In this document: one piece after another, positions 31,201 to 41,869 of the stretch
How the letters are laid out: every line of letters begins with the position of its first letter
Position numbering within the stretch: the stretch's first letter is position 1
Assembly (NCBI GenBank): GCA_964059195.1
Contig: CAXKWD010000006.1
Location: 178,372,825 to 178,436,824, forward strand
Length of the DNA: 64,000 bases
Source of the DNA: Ectobius pallidus
Lineage: Eukaryota; Arthropoda; Insecta; Blattodea; Ectobiidae
Direction: 5' to 3'
Position numbers and translations under genes: made by a program
Notes under the pieces: model-generated
Told to the model about the DNA's origin: nothing
Seen by the model: only the letters and a program-made list of their open reading frames with translations
Database searches by the model: none

Positions 31201-34200
31201 ATTTCAAAAATTAAAAATCAAGAGCATAATAGTTATATAATTATATTTATTAACTCCTAAATCACGTGGACTACATACCACGATTAGATAGTATCGTCTG
31301 GTAAAAGCGTCCTCAGATTCGAGGTCCTTGGCCCAGAAAACCCCTGTACAGTGAGTTTCGTCCAAATCGAACAACGTTTGACCATATTTAGGCCTATGTT
31401 GATTATCCCACTTATAATAATAATAATAATAATAATAATAAGAAGAAGAAGAAGAAGAAGAATCCTCTTCGGGATTAGGTTGAAAATTTCATATGTATGC
31501 GTGCCTTGACATTAAAAACAAATGAATCGACCAGCGTGAGCTACAACATTCAAGCGATCGCGAAAGTTTCATTTCCAAGGTTTGACAAAAATAGCCAAAG
31601 CCAGCTGTAATTGATTTGACATTGAAATATATTACGCTTCGGAAACGCAAAAAATGCACGTTTTCTGCCCGTTTTTCACTCATTTTTGGCATTTAGAATC
31701 AGAATTTTTCAAAATCCTTTCTTAGTGAGCATCTACATTAGGAAACGAAGGCACTGTCAAAATTCCAAGTCTCTACCTGTTATAGTTTAGGCTGTACGTT
31801 GATTCCTGTCATTCAGTCAGTCAGTCATTCATTCAGTCAGTCAGGACAAAGCCTTTTATATATATAGAGATTATGCAGTGGACTGGCGGCAAATTGAATT
31901 TTACTACAGATGGCAAAGTCTACCAAAAACACACAAGAATTATTTTCCTTTTTGCAAAAGTTTTAGGAACCAGCAAATAAATTTATGTCATCCCATGTTG
32001 CGGTTAGCTTGCATTGTTAGAATTTCACAATTAGAAGCCTTGGTTTCAAATCTTGAAAAGGCTGCGCATAACTTTGCTATGGTTTTGTGATTTATTTTTA
32101 TGGTACAGGTGAAATGTGAGCAGCAGTAACTGCTTCTTTTGATGTTTACGCTTCATACGTGTTACATTAATGAATTCTATGCAGAGTTCATTATAATCTA
32201 AACAAAAAAATTTGGTGTAAGAGTTCTTGTTTTTAACAGGTTTGGTTGTGTAATCCATTATCTCCTTCTCGTAATTGTTCAGTCCCAAGGCCATATTTGA
32301 AAAGCAACCACAGGATTTCATAAGATATACAGTAGAGTTCCGAAAACTCGGTCTAATGTGGAGTGAAGGGTGGCGGAGTGTGTGAAAATGCCGGGTTATC
32401 GGGAAAGGTTTTAAAAAGAATAAGTACGAGTGTTTCCTCAGAAAATACAGTTCTTGTATGTATTGGTTGCTTGAGAATACATAACGCATAAAGCTGTCTG
32501 TAATGAAAATTAACTAGCCGACTTTGCAAAAACTGGCTACTTTTTTTTTTTAAGAAATGCGTAATATCCTGTTGTTTTCTGCGCGGAAGTATTTTTCGCT
32601 CTGCCAGGGTGTGACTAAGTTATCCAGACTGCCGGGTTATCGAGTGCCGAGTTTTCGGGACTCTACTGTACCACATTACTCTGGAGTTCCATTCACCTTC
32701 ACCTTTTCTAGACCATTGCAAAGGCTAAGTTTCATTTGTAGACAATGTGTTGATTCATTGTCATTAACTAAATTGCTCTTTAAGCCAGTTAGCAATGGAG
32801 AATTCAGAAACACCAGTTCAAATATTACATTGGGGCCACTCCTGTTTGTTGTAGGTGGTACATATACTGGCACACGCTGGACGAGTGGGCTGATATGGTG
32901 TACGCATGGGCGCAGAACAGTGGCATGGTCAACTCTGTGTGCACAGTGTTTGAGCTGGTGACTGGTGACACCACCACTGGTGAAGGTAAGAGAAAACAGC
33001 ATTGTGATTACGTACGTTGAGTTTTAAAAATATTAAAATCAAAGTGTTCAACTGAAGCCTCATAGGCAGTTTACAATCAGTGAAACCAAAAGTAAATGGT
33101 AGTGATTAATGTTAACTTTCAAGTAGCCTATATTTCATTTTAAACACTCCTTACGTATTCATGTGCCAGTATTAATGTATTCGCTGACGGATTTGTCCTG
33201 GGGGGGACTGGACTTACTGAATTGCAATGTGAGTAGCCAACGACTGTCTGATGGTGAACCTTTCCTTTTGTAAGAAGTGGGAAGTGTGAAAGTTTGATAT
33301 CGATTTGTAATGTAGGCTTAGTATTACGACAGGAGAAATGCGGACAAGTGGATAAATTCAAATTCTGGGAGCAATAATTACAGATAAAAATCAGGAAATG
33401 CTTGTTTTTATGCAATTAAGAAACTCTTTATCTTCTTGTCTTCTGTCCAGAAATCTAAAAATAAAAGTTTATAAGAGAATTATCTTACCGGTTGTATTAT
33501 ACAGGTGTGAGACATGGAAAACAGGGGACTTAGGAAGTTAATATGCAAAAGAACATTTGCTTCCGATTTTGTACTGAATTCATTGCGTCACGATGGCCTT
33601 GCAGATCACTCGTATCATTGTAGTATCATAGTGCTTTTTTTCTTAAAAAACATTTAAGAGATATAAAATGATGTAGGCTTTCGTGGCCGGTGTTCATTTC
33701 ATTAAACTTTTCTGAGCTTTGTAGTCGTGGTCTATCGGTTAAGTTACCGGACGTTTCACCTGCGTCTATTGCAAGCATCCTCAGTGGCGTGGTCTCAAAT
33801 GAAGTCTCCTCGGAGAGGTCTCATTGACGACAATTAAAATATAAAATCGAAAGTTTGTTTGTATGTATGTATGTATGTATGTTCCCTATACAAATCTACA
33901 TTTCTTGAAATCTACATTTCTTAAAATTCAAACAAACCACTCCTTCCCTTCAAAATTTATATAATTTCTGAGGAAACTACACTGAATGAATGAAAATGCA
34001 ATTCAGTTGTCATGACAACAGTGTATTCTTGGAGTGTTCACATAACGCTTTGGAAATTGCAAGTAACTGGGCTTTGACAAATTAGAGATGCTCTCGATAT
34101 ACGATATAAATATAAAATTGTATAAATATCGATGCAAATAAATAATTATTAATGAAATCCACGAAAATAAAGCACATTGTTAATGCATTAAAACTTTTTC

Positions 34201-37200
34201 AGAATGCCGCTTATTACTCTACAATACAGATATACAATAAGCTTCCAAACAACATTAAATTAAAATTAATAATGAGATGGATATTACACTGACTTCACTA
34301 AAAATTGCCACTAACCTGGACTGCAGTTTCGTTTAGGCATCCCTAAACATCCTCAGCTAGATTCCATCTGTATGCTCCTTTGTTTGTTGATCAACATGAG
34401 CGTCCTCTCGCGGGCCACCAATGAACTTACTAATGAGGTCCTCTTCCCCGGGAATTTCAAAATTCATGAGTTTGTTCCTATTCTTATGTATATGTATTCT
34501 TTCCCAAACTGTCAGTTGCCTTTGTCATCACTTGTCATCACTTTAGCATCTGTAAATCGATTCAGTATAAAAAAAAATGTTGAAATCCACTCACATCGAT
34601 AATTCTCCTGACAAACAAAAATTTGGAATATATCAACTCAACTGTAAGGACTGTGATTTAAAATACATAGGTCAAGCAAAAAAGGAATCTGGAAATTAGA
34701 ACAAAGGAACATTACAGGAACATAAAATATGGACAAATTGATAAATCAGCAATAGGAGCCCACGTTTGGGAAACAGGACACGAAATCAATATGGAACCGG
34801 AACTAAAGAAATGGACACAAGGACAAAGGCAACTGACAGTTTGGGAAAGAATACATATACATAAGAACAGGAACAAACTGAGGATGTTTAGGGATGCCTA
34901 AACGAAACTGCAGTCCAGGTTAGTGGCAATTTTTAGTGAAGTCAGTGTAATATCCATCTCATTATTAATTTTAATTAATAAATACTTCACTGTGTAAACT
35001 TCCTGATTATTAAAACATTGAATTATTATGTATTCGAAAAAAAAGCAAATCTTTCAAAGGATCTCTCAAGAAATTTTTAATGACTCACACCTTCTACAAT
35101 ATGGATGAGTATTTCCAGTTTGAATAAGTTTATAGTGTAGTATATTATATATCATTATTTATTACTTGCTTGTATATTGTAATCTGACATGTTCTATATC
35201 CTTGAGTCCCTCTCAACACAGGATCTACAGAACGAGATAACTACATCTACATATGCATCTACATTGTGATGCAGTCATATAACTTTCTCTACCCTCAACA
35301 TAAGAAATATTTTCTCACTTCACATTTTGATGTTGAATAAACGGTCGTATTGCATGGACAACTTAAGTGTGTGCCAATAGTATTCGAAGACTACAGCAAG
35401 GCATTTGATACAGTAAACAGAAAAATGGTAGTAGGCAAATTGAGGAAAATCGTAGAAGACCCATGGACAGTGACACTAATATCAAACATACTAGCAGAAA
35501 ACGCAATACAAATAGAAGACGGTGTGACAAAATCCAACTGGATCAACCAAACAAATGGCGTAATGCAGGGCGACCCCTTAAGCCCCGTCTTGTTCAATAT
35601 ACTCACGCATGATGCAATACAGGAAATAAATAAGGCAACACAAGAGGTCACAGCATACGTGTACGCAGACGACAAGGTGCTGGCATCAAGCAGCAGAGCA
35701 GAACTCCAGAAGGCAGTGGACGCATTGGAAAACTGGGCAGAAGAAAATGAGATGGAAATAAACCAGAATAAGACAGAGTATGTAGTATTCCGCAAGGGAG
35801 GGAGACTAGCAGCACACACAGACATATACTGCAAAGGACAGCTGCTAAAAAAGCAAACATGTACAAATACCTGGGAGTGACCATCCAACAAACCGGAACA
35901 TCATATGCAGTACACCTGAAAAAGAGACTAATAGCAGCAGTAAGAGCAATCAACGATATAGAAAACATACAGTTAATATCACTACAAACAGCAATGAAAC
36001 TGTTCGAAACGAAAGTACTGCCTACCTTAACGTACGGACTGGAGACCATATGGGAACAACTAACAGAACGGCAACTCCACAGTATAGAAAGTCTGAAGGC
36101 TAGATTTTTGAAACGAGCGATGGGCGTATCGAGGACCTCAGGCTGAAACACCTGTTGCCTACAACGCAAGCGGTGAAAGACGCACTACAAGAGCGCCAAA
36201 GAAAAGAAAACGAGATCTGGGAGGACTTCTACCTGACGGAGGCAGTGACAACGACACAATGGAAGAAGTCAAACTATGAACTACGGCACGTAGTGACTAG
36301 GCTCGCAGTGCATGGTTTCCACGCCAAGATGTGTAATAACAAGAAATATCACAACCCGACAGACACATGTACGTGTGAACTGTGCGGGGAGAAGTGCGGA
36401 AGATACCACATACTAGACTGCAGAAATAGAAATCGAAGCCTGAACGAATATGCCCGAACATAAGCGAACAAAAGAAAACCCCAATACACAATGTGTGAAC
36501 ATTCCCAAATTTATTAATGAGTATGCTTTACCAGAAGTCGGTAAAAAATTATATCCACTGATACGTTATTCATAGCTGTAGGCTTTGTATTAGTTGAGAA
36601 ATAGGGATGTTTATCAGAGGCCCTAAGCATCTAAAAGAAGATAAAATAGGATAGAACATTTTTAGTCCTATACCCAGTGCTTTAGTTGGGCCGGTACGCA
36701 CCGGTACTGCATACCGATATAAAATTATTTTCCTTCTACCATACCGGGAAAAATATGTGCTCCGGTACGTCGTACTGGCAGTACAGGAACGATATTGTCC
36801 TAAAATACTTATTAAATGTCCAATTCACGAGAGTGTATTTGTTAATAATGACAAACACTATTAAATTCGCAATAGATATGCGTTCTATGGAAGGTGAGTA
36901 CCCCCATAAAATATTTTCCAACTAAAGCACTGCCTATACCCACAGTATATTATGTCCCAGGTTTTAGGGGAGGAAAGTATGAAGTGATATTGAATTTTCT
37001 TTTTATTTCAGCCCCGAAACGGTTGTATGGTAAAATGAGAGTAAGAAATAAAATTTTCTGTCAACACAATATAATGTTTCGTAACCGGAATTGCTGTTTT
37101 TTTCTTATTTTAAACCCCTGTCAGGCATGACATGTAGAAGCAACAGAATGCAACATTTGACAACCTCTAAAAGCCATAAAAAGTGTTTTCTCAGGGAATA

Positions 37201-37594
37201 GTTTGAGTGTGATAAGACCTTTTCCTCATTATCAAATTCTACAAAAATATTATATAAGGACATACATTTTCAAAATCGAAAGTCGTCCATAAGTTAATTT
37301 CAAATTACAAAATAGAAAACCCGAGCAACGCCGGGTCTTTTCAGCTAGTATAATAATATAGTATTTTATTTGATTTAGGCCTATACTTTGCTGGTGGCGT
37401 TATTTATATTATTATTAGGCCTATTATTATTATTATTTTGTTCCACAATGACGAATTTTTTTGTTTGTTTTTTTTGTTTGTTCACAGATTTTCATGGATT
37501 GAGTGAGGATGTGATGATAAAAATACTTCATAAACTAGAAGAAAGGAAGAAAGCGGAATTATTCGATGACAACCAAGGAGTGAAGTTTTTCTAA
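22266..37594 (+). CDS. Vps25: Vps25, ESCRT-II complex subunit
   Basis: Five coding exons: 22266-22315, 22494-22639, 25088-25175, 32855-32985 and 37488-37594 (TAA). Every junction is AG/GT and in phase, giving 173 residues, against about 176 in the human protein. Vps25 pairs with Vps22 and Vps36 in ESCRT-II on endosomes and recruits ESCRT-III through Vps20 for multivesicular-body sorting. Diagnostic blocks: N-terminal MADVEWPWQYSFPPFFT with the PPxF motif, RKLPVEGIAMVLDDL (first winged helix), WADMVYAWAQNSGMVNSV in the second part, and the C-terminal FHGLSEDVMIKIL and GVKFF. The start is chosen because it matches the family N-terminus and sits in aagATGG. Introns hold LINEs, hAT and pogo-like MITEs, Penelope pieces and a minisatellite; the third alone is about 7.7 kb. 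Exon 2 uses an atypical donor, GTATCC. Confidence 0.96.
23840..24570 (-). pseudogene. Non-LTR RT fragment in Vps25 intron 2
   Basis: Minus strand: MALTAPSC (the residue run after a YADD box), LVNWAEENGLTLNEDKT, NSFKYLGVTLQSK, then a frame change and WLKLYLPSTASYNEVLNELK further down. It resembles the element at 35379-36515 in layout. Motif A and the YADD box itself are missing, so it is 5'-truncated. Confidence 0.78.
25176..25970 (+). other. Vps25 intron 3, first part; nothing recognised
   Basis: No exon or element boundary seen. GC rises around 25710-25930 without a supported coding frame. Confidence 0.45.
25973..26290 (-). repeat. Dispersed repeat, inverted partner of 28690-28920
   Basis: Begins cattcagatagaaaattaac and ends near gatgcggcattgaagg. 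Its reverse complement matches two adjoining blocks at 28700-28738 and 28748-28920, but in swapped order, as expected if two tandem copies of one family meet at 28738/28748. Contains repeated aacgtaac/gtaaacgt motifs. Confidence 0.65.
26390..27535 (+). pseudogene. LINE 3' end split by a hAT MITE
   Basis: HDTRYRD is encoded up to 26453 and HININFVRLSKTQNIFNYL from 27213 on; the frame is continuous if 26454-27212 and one 8-bp duplication are disregarded. The protein tail ends at 27367 and a (AATG)-type tail with aataaaaatg closes the element at about 27535. It is 5'-truncated, holding only the last ~80 codons. Confidence 0.8.
26454..27212. mobile_element. hAT-like MITE, 8-bp TSD ATCATATA
   Basis: Ends CAGTGAAGGAAGTGAG and (inverted) CAGTGAGGGAAGTGAG; perfect ATCATATA at 26446-26453 and 27213-27220. 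759 bp, and it contains a decayed SINE (about 26735-26845). gacggtatgc motifs repeat inside the right end. Confidence 0.9.
27538..28584. mobile_element. TIR-bounded element containing a 94-bp minisatellite
   Basis: Left arm 27538-27625 (catgtttaatagaaacatga...) and right arm about 28497-28584 are inverted copies over about 87 bp with a handful of differences. Between them lies the tandem array 27650-28365. No ORF. The superfamily is unknown because no clear target-site duplication was found; the ends read CATG. Confidence 0.72.
27650..28365 (+). repeat. 94-bp tandem array with alternating A/B units
   Basis: Units start at 27650, 27744, 27838, 27932, 28026, 28120, 28214 and 28308 (last partial), exactly 94 bp apart. 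Units 1, 3 and 5 share ccgattccttctg and gactcgaag...gatcag; units 2, 4 and 6 share acgattccttttg and gactcgcag...gatctg; unit 7 is a hybrid. Each full unit carries the perfect palindrome GAACTAGCTAGTTC. Confidence 0.95.
29005..29595 (+). repeat. Degenerate direct repeats
   Basis: The block ggaccaacttttNatgttaNacatttggaaaccgcg (partly degenerate) followed by gctat(c/a)at occurs near 29018-29070, 29400-29450 and, less well kept, 29523-29573. No coding potential. Confidence 0.6.
29896..30160. mobile_element. Foldback/MITE candidate
   Basis: ctcgtctcttattccat...gggaactctcacg...ccctgccctaattatt (29896-29952) is inverted at about 30104-30160 with ~80-90% identity. The loop has TTA repeats and a T17 run. 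No target duplication assigned. Confidence 0.6.
30273..31022. mobile_element. PIF/Harbinger-like element, TAA target duplication
   Basis: Inverted ends AGCTATGGTTTGTCTACGG, flanked by TAA (30270-30272 and 31023-31025). GCCGGCGGTGATCGC-type subterminal repeats occur several times at both ends. 750 bp. A plus-strand frame at 30506-30664 reads NVIDFVSKHIALYDMNLNDH, resembling the start of a MADF/Myb-like DNA-binding domain, the second protein of Harbinger-type elements (family knowledge; the match is by eye). Confidence 0.78.
31174..31868. repeat. Dispersed repeat, GTGCCCGCG end to CAGTCAGTCAG end
   Basis: Begins actagcatgtgcccgcgata and ends gtcaggacaaagccttttatatatatag, with attcagtcagtcag tracts just inside. 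The left end is shared with 4442 and 52698, the right end with 9773. It may be a full-length member. Contains an AAT/AAG microsatellite at 31418-31461. Confidence 0.65.
32330..32668. mobile_element. pogo/Tigger-like MITE
   Basis: Ends CAGTAGAGTTCCGAAAACTCGG and, inverted, CAGTAGAGTCCCGAAAACTCGG (TIRs shown are slightly longer in the sequence), with TA on both sides. The inner 'gccgggttatcg' motif is also inverted. The CAGTAGAGTCCCG terminus is typical of pogo/Tigger-like families. Confidence 0.82.
33355..33540 (+). pseudogene. LINE fragment, sister of 41870-42415
   Basis: aatcaggaaatgcttgtttt and ggttgtattata(c/t)aggtgtgagacatgg are shared with 41945-42075. The encoded RT tail (NLKIKVYKRIILPVVLY) is recognisable, with frame breaks. 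Confidence 0.65.
33666..33835 (-). mobile_element. Penelope terminus fragment
   Basis: gatgtaggctttcgtggccg, then ttaccggacgtttcacctgc and ctcctcggagaggtct, align with the Penelope terminus at 15571-15715 with many differences. It is another family member or an older copy with no ORF left. Confidence 0.78.
33747..33787 (-). ncRNA. Hammerhead-ribozyme-like motif, third copy
   Basis: Minus strand: CTGAGGA (33784-33778), bulged T, stem II pairing GCTTGC with GCAGGT over six positions (two G-T), GAAAC (33757-33753), GTC and CGG. Stem II differs in sequence from the other copies but keeps its pairing, which is covariation-like support. The stem I closing pair is mismatched. Confidence 0.55.
34245..34980 (+). 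mobile_element. Second Penelope-like structure: GIY-YIG fragment with long inverted arms
   Basis: The plus strand at about 34625-34680 reads FGIYQLNCKDCDLKYIGQ, a GIY-YIG start with its CxxC, followed by frameshifted remains (HVWETGHE-like, then an RLHIHKN-like region). Outer arms 34250-34345 and about 34885-34975 are near-perfect inverted repeats (gcctaaacgaaactgcagtcc and its complement). An inner inverted segment, 34467-34520 versus 34836-34880, repeats the end of the ORF in antisense. Different family from 15566-17704. Confidence 0.75.
35262..36640 (+). repeat. Dispersed repeat interrupted by a LINE
   Basis: 35262-35378 and 36516-36640 together correspond to 10161-10390, which has no interruption. 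The break falls within gtgtgtgccaat / aatgagtatgc. Confidence 0.8.
35379..36515 (+). pseudogene. Non-LTR reverse transcriptase fragment with C-terminal zinc knuckle
   Basis: Plus strand: EDYSKAFDTVNRKM (motif A), GVMQGDPLSPVLFNI, YVYADDKVLASS (active site), WAEENEMEINQNKTEY; then +1 changes near 35850 and 36145 separate the downstream pieces MYKYLGVTIQQTG... and PTTQAVKDALQERQRKENEI. The C-terminal CELCGEKCGRYHILDC is a zinc-knuckle-like cluster. 5'-truncated before motif A. The MQGDPLSP wording and zinc tail set it apart from the LINE at 6881-9558 and relate it to 23840-24570. Confidence 0.85.
36675..36932. mobile_element. hAT-like MITE, 8-bp TSD CCTATACC
   Basis: 258 bp, ends CAGTGCTTTAGTTGG inverted, perfect CCTATACC at 36667-36674 and 36933-36940. 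Contains clustered GGTAC/GTACC motifs near the left end. Confidence 0.92.
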
Positions 37595-37784
37595 CAAGAC
37601 TGTACGTGCATAGGTGACTTCCATTCCTCGGGTGACTGTACTGAGCTTCAGCTGTTTTTAGTGTGGAGGTTCGCCGCATTTGTAGCGCCCATGTTGCGCC
37701 GTTAACCCGAAGCAGGAGAAAATTCGCTTCTGATTTTGTACTGAATTCCTCTCGTTACCGAAATCGTTAACGTGTTGAGTGTTA

Positions 37785-37790
37785 AATAAA
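37785..37790 (+). terminator. Candidate Vps25 polyadenylation signal
   Basis: AATAAA about 190 bp after the Vps25 stop codon, the first canonical signal. Confidence 0.55.
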
Positions 37791-38460
37791 ATATTTTACG
37801 CTGCTGACATTGAAGATTCATCGTATTATCAGAGGTGAGTAACAAATGTCGCGTGAATGTGCGCTGTAGCGGAAGTGTGTAAGCACAACGTGAGCATGTG
37901 AAAATGTGGTCAATAACTTCAAGGACGCTGGAGCTAAGCCTATGTTGAAAATAAAATACTTTGGAAAGGAGTGTGCTGGTTTCTTACCCATATCGTATTT
38001 CCTCCCATCGTATTTAGACTGTAGGCGGCAATTGGGACCAGGTCATAAACTGCACTTCACAGAATTTGTGCATATTTCTGCTACCCATCTCAGAGTGTCC
38101 TATTTAGATTTTCATTCTCGCAAATGCGGTCTTGCGTTCTAGGCTAGGTGAGGTTAATTGCACGTAATTAGGTGTGATAATAATTTTTTACAATTTAATT
38201 TAGAAACCAGAAATATGCCCAAATTTGATGTTTGTTTTTGGGTTTTGTAGGCTACAGATTTTGGTCTGCTAGATTTCCACACAAAGTGTTCCAAGTGGCC
38301 CATAGGTTGGATACCAATACTCGGGAACAAATAGTTTAGGTCATGCACTAGGCTCCCACCAACTCTCTAACAGGATCTGCCTGGGAAGGAGGGGTTGATT
38401 GTTTCAAATGTCGCCTAGTAGATGTCTAACAATGCTATCTGTTGTGCGAAAGGTGAAACG

Positions 38461-38939
38461 GCATAATCCCAATTACGGGGACCAATTCACGCGATATTCA
38501 CATTTCCACGGACTGTGTGATGTTTTTTGTTTATGAGCGATACACGGTTACCAACTGTTAGGTTAGGAACGTTTATGTTAGTTAAGGAGCAATATACTGA
38601 ATAGCACAACCACCATTTCTTACGAGCAGCTAGTGGCTTGTACCTTTGTAGGTTTGTCACACTGTTCATCCACAATCATATCTTGTTTAGCGATATGACG
38701 TCACACCTCCAACGTCCAATCAGGAGGACGAGGACAGAAAAATGGTGGAGAAGAAGGGAGTTTTCGCTAGATCGTGATATAAAAGAAAGTATATCAATTT
38801 GGGTGGGTTGGACCAAATCATTCGCCAAATCAACATCTCCTCTCCACACATCTATCTATAACAAAATTCGTGTGATATAAGTGTTTTATGAAGAGAATCT
38901 CAGTTCTAAAAAATGGTCCCCGTAGATGGGATTTTACCA
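38461..38939. mobile_element. TIR element, 8-bp flank GTGAAACG
   Basis: gcataatcccaattacgggg at the left and its partner ccccgtagatgggattttacc at the right are inverted; GTGAAACG lies at 38453-38460 and 38940-38947. 479 bp, no transposase. TIR identity is only moderate. Confidence 0.6.
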
Positions 38940-39223
38940 GTGAAACGGGGAAAACATTTATTTATTTATTTATTTATTTTTCTCTTCTCCACTGCCTTTA
39001 CAGCAAAAGACAACTTTAGGTCGTGCACCAGCCAAGCTTCCCCTTGCTTCCAGACCTTGCACGCTCACCTTCATTCTTCCCCAATCCCAGCTATGAAGGT
39101 GCTCAATGCGTTACGAAGATTACCCTTGCACCATATAAAAAATACACAAAATAAATAAAAAAACTTCGAAAATGACTTCGTGTATTAAATATCTCTAAAC
39201 TTAGATGAATTTTCCCTTCACCA

Positions 39224-39470
39224 GTCAGCATTTGCTCATGGTGTTGTGGTTAAAGCTGCTGGTTACTTTGTTAGCAGTCATATACTATACACTAGAGTTT
39301 GTATACTGGTCGGTTCGAAATTTACTTTAGGAATAGTGCACGACCTAAAATTTGTTCCCACCTTTTGGACTCTCTTCCTCCTTTTCTCTCATCTCCTCAC
39401 CCTACCTAAAGTGAGTCCCACGCAAGAGTTGGCCAAAAGTGTGGATCGAATCCTTGCACAGGTGTATGAG
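39224..39470 (+). repeat. tRNA-derived SINE, decayed
   Basis: ctcatggtgttgtggttaaa (A-box region), ggttcgaaa (B-box remnant), then aggaatag and caccctacctaaag are shared with the SINE at 49295-49440. The B box is damaged. Confidence 0.6.
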
Positions 39471-39479
39471 GTGTAGAGG

Positions 39480-40225
39480 AAGAGATAAGGATCATATTCA
39501 TTCATTGGTTTTTTTGGTAAATTTAAATAAAATATTCAAGGGACTTATAATTTTGAACTTTTTGAATATGTGGGCATGGTTTGAGCCACACTCACTAGAT
39601 TCCTGACATTTATGAAGCTTCCGTGAGGACATGGTTATGCAAACAAGGTGAGCAAAGCCTGCTGAAAACATTGGCGTGGGTGAAGATGTTTTTGCTGAGT
39701 TCTTGTAAATATTGTCAAAAGTTTTGAAATGTTTTTATAGCACTTTTACAGGTTAGTTCTAAATAAATTAGTGTGACATATGGCTACCAGGATTTTCAGC
39801 ATTCCCATTAATATAACATTGCAAGAGGAATTAAGTTATTATTAGTATTTGTGCCATGTCAACACTGGGTATGGGACATTCTTGCTTTTAACATCTTAAC
39901 GGTGGACAACTTGCCTGCAGTGAAACTATTTATGTAAGTGAACGACATGGCTTGAAGTGTGGGCTGACAAGAATAGCCTCGAGACTAACAAGGACAAAAC
40001 AGTGCACATGGTGTCGGCAATCTTATAACCGTGTCATCAATACATACAGCAATGCCAATAGCCTCACAACCAGTGACCTAGCAAGGCTTGAAAGCGCGTC
40101 GGGATTGTGTATGAACATAGAGGCCCATATCGGGCACTGCTAGTATCAAGATGAAATTGACCCTGATTTCTACAGTACAAACGCTATGATAGACTGGAAA
40201 TAGGCAGAGACTCTCAACCAAATGA
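39480..40225. other. Intergenic, nothing recognised
   Basis: No supported gene. The short open frame at 39952-40143 has no recognisable motif and is not reported as coding. Confidence 0.4.
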
Positions 40226-40229
40226 AGCC

Positions 40230-40600
40230 TGCAAGTGGCTGTTTATACCACCTGAGAGAACAAAATCAGTAAGCGCCTTTGATAATTCTCCTTACTAATA
40301 TTATTATGAAGTATTTCAATTCTTCTACTGCTAAGTTTTCTTCTTTTATTTTTCCTTCGATGACATCCTGCAGAAGTCTTCTTCATCTCAAGGTGTGTTC
40401 TAACCAGTTAGCTTTTCTTTTCTTTACAAGATTCATTATTCTTTCTGTCTGTCACATCTCAAAGCTCTTTTGCCATTTTCCTGAGCAACACCATTTGTTT
40501 AATGTATTTCCATTCATATTTAGTGTATGTGCTTCCTTCCTTATGTACACTAAATTAGAAGTTAGCTTCTACTGTGTTACAGTCGACATTTAGTCCTCAG
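40230..40600 (-). pseudogene. LINE C-terminal fragment
   Basis: Minus strand: KRKANWLEHTLR followed by RLLQDVIEGKIKEE is the RKANWIGH...VIEGKI block that ends many insect non-LTR polymerases. Stops interrupt it. Confidence 0.7.
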
Positions 40601-41024
40601 TTAAATAAAACAGCCGATTTTGGTGGATATTTTGCAGAATAAGTTATTTTACAGGCTACTACAGTGACATGAAGAAGTTGGCAGCGAGTATGATGTAGTC
40701 ATTTGTGATACAACATAAAACTCGCCTATTCACAGAACATAATGAAAATGTTTACCATAGAACAACTAGAGTTGGAAATATCAGACACATAAACACATCA
40801 AGAGTAGAAAAGAGACAGACATCAATAATAAAATTATATGGCCTACTTCATCTAGTTGGCAAACTTAGGAGCTGAGGAGAGACTTATTGACGGCACTGTA
40901 CGTTTGACATTGCGAAAGTTTATCCTTTATTTACATTGACCTCTCAGTGATGTGTCCGAATCAACCCAACTGATAGTTCTTTTAATTGACATTAAATACC
41001 GGTAGTTACGAAATACTTAAAAAC

Positions 41025-41543
41025 TAGGGATGGGTGGATACCAGATTTTCTCAATACTCAATACCGATACATGATTTTTTCCTCGATATTCGATACTTCA
41101 ATACTTGATACCGTCAACATTTCCAATTTCAATAAATAGATACATTAAAAATTAAAAGTAGAGAGAACTATGAAATACCAGCTAAATTAATTAAGTGTTC
41201 ATATTTAATGAGAGAAAATTTAATATCATCAGTAGCCTATAATTATTTTTAAACTCTAAATTAAAACTACACTTTGACAGGATTGAAACAATTAAGAATC
41301 TCTTCTGTTTGGATTTTAAAAGTCGGAAAGTCACAGAGTGGTTTTCTCCATTTCAAGGAGAAATAGAAGTATTTACTATATTAAGTAGACTACTGAAAGC
41401 AGAAAGAGATACCAAATTTCCTTAAATTGCAGAATTGCCAAAGTATTGAAAAAGTAGGCTACCGAGCGAGTTTTCTGAAGTATCGCTTGATACCGATAGC
41501 ATGCAAGTATCGAGGTATCGGAAGTATCGAGGACCCATCCCTA
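41025..41543. mobile_element. hAT-like MITE, 8-bp TSD TTAAAAAC
   Basis: 519 bp, ends TAGGGATGGGT and ACCCATCCCTA, perfect TTAAAAAC at 41017-41024 and 41544-41551. Both subterminal regions are packed with degenerate CGATAC/GTATCG motifs. Confidence 0.92.
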
Positions 41544-41869
41544 TTAAAAACTAAATGGATTACAGCCACAACATCGTATTACACTCATATATTTGATTAT
41601 TACCGTACTGTGCTAACAGAAAAATAAGAAAATGTACACAAAATCTGCAGACCTTCGGATGGACAAGACCCTTTTGACTGGTGCTATGACCTTGTCCTTC
41701 AAGAAACATGTTAAAATTTTCTCAACGTAAACATCAATTTGCATGATACATATAAAACTCTCGTCTTTATGGAAAAACTACAAAACAAAATAGATAATTT
41801 AATTACTGTCACATAGGTCTATGTTAGTAATTTAATTTTATGCGCTACAAAACTTTAATCATTCGAACA

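Noticed and set aside
32046..32489. 147-codon minus-strand ORF in a Vps25 intron
   Set aside because: AT-rich, crosses the pogo-like MITE boundary at 32330, no motif.
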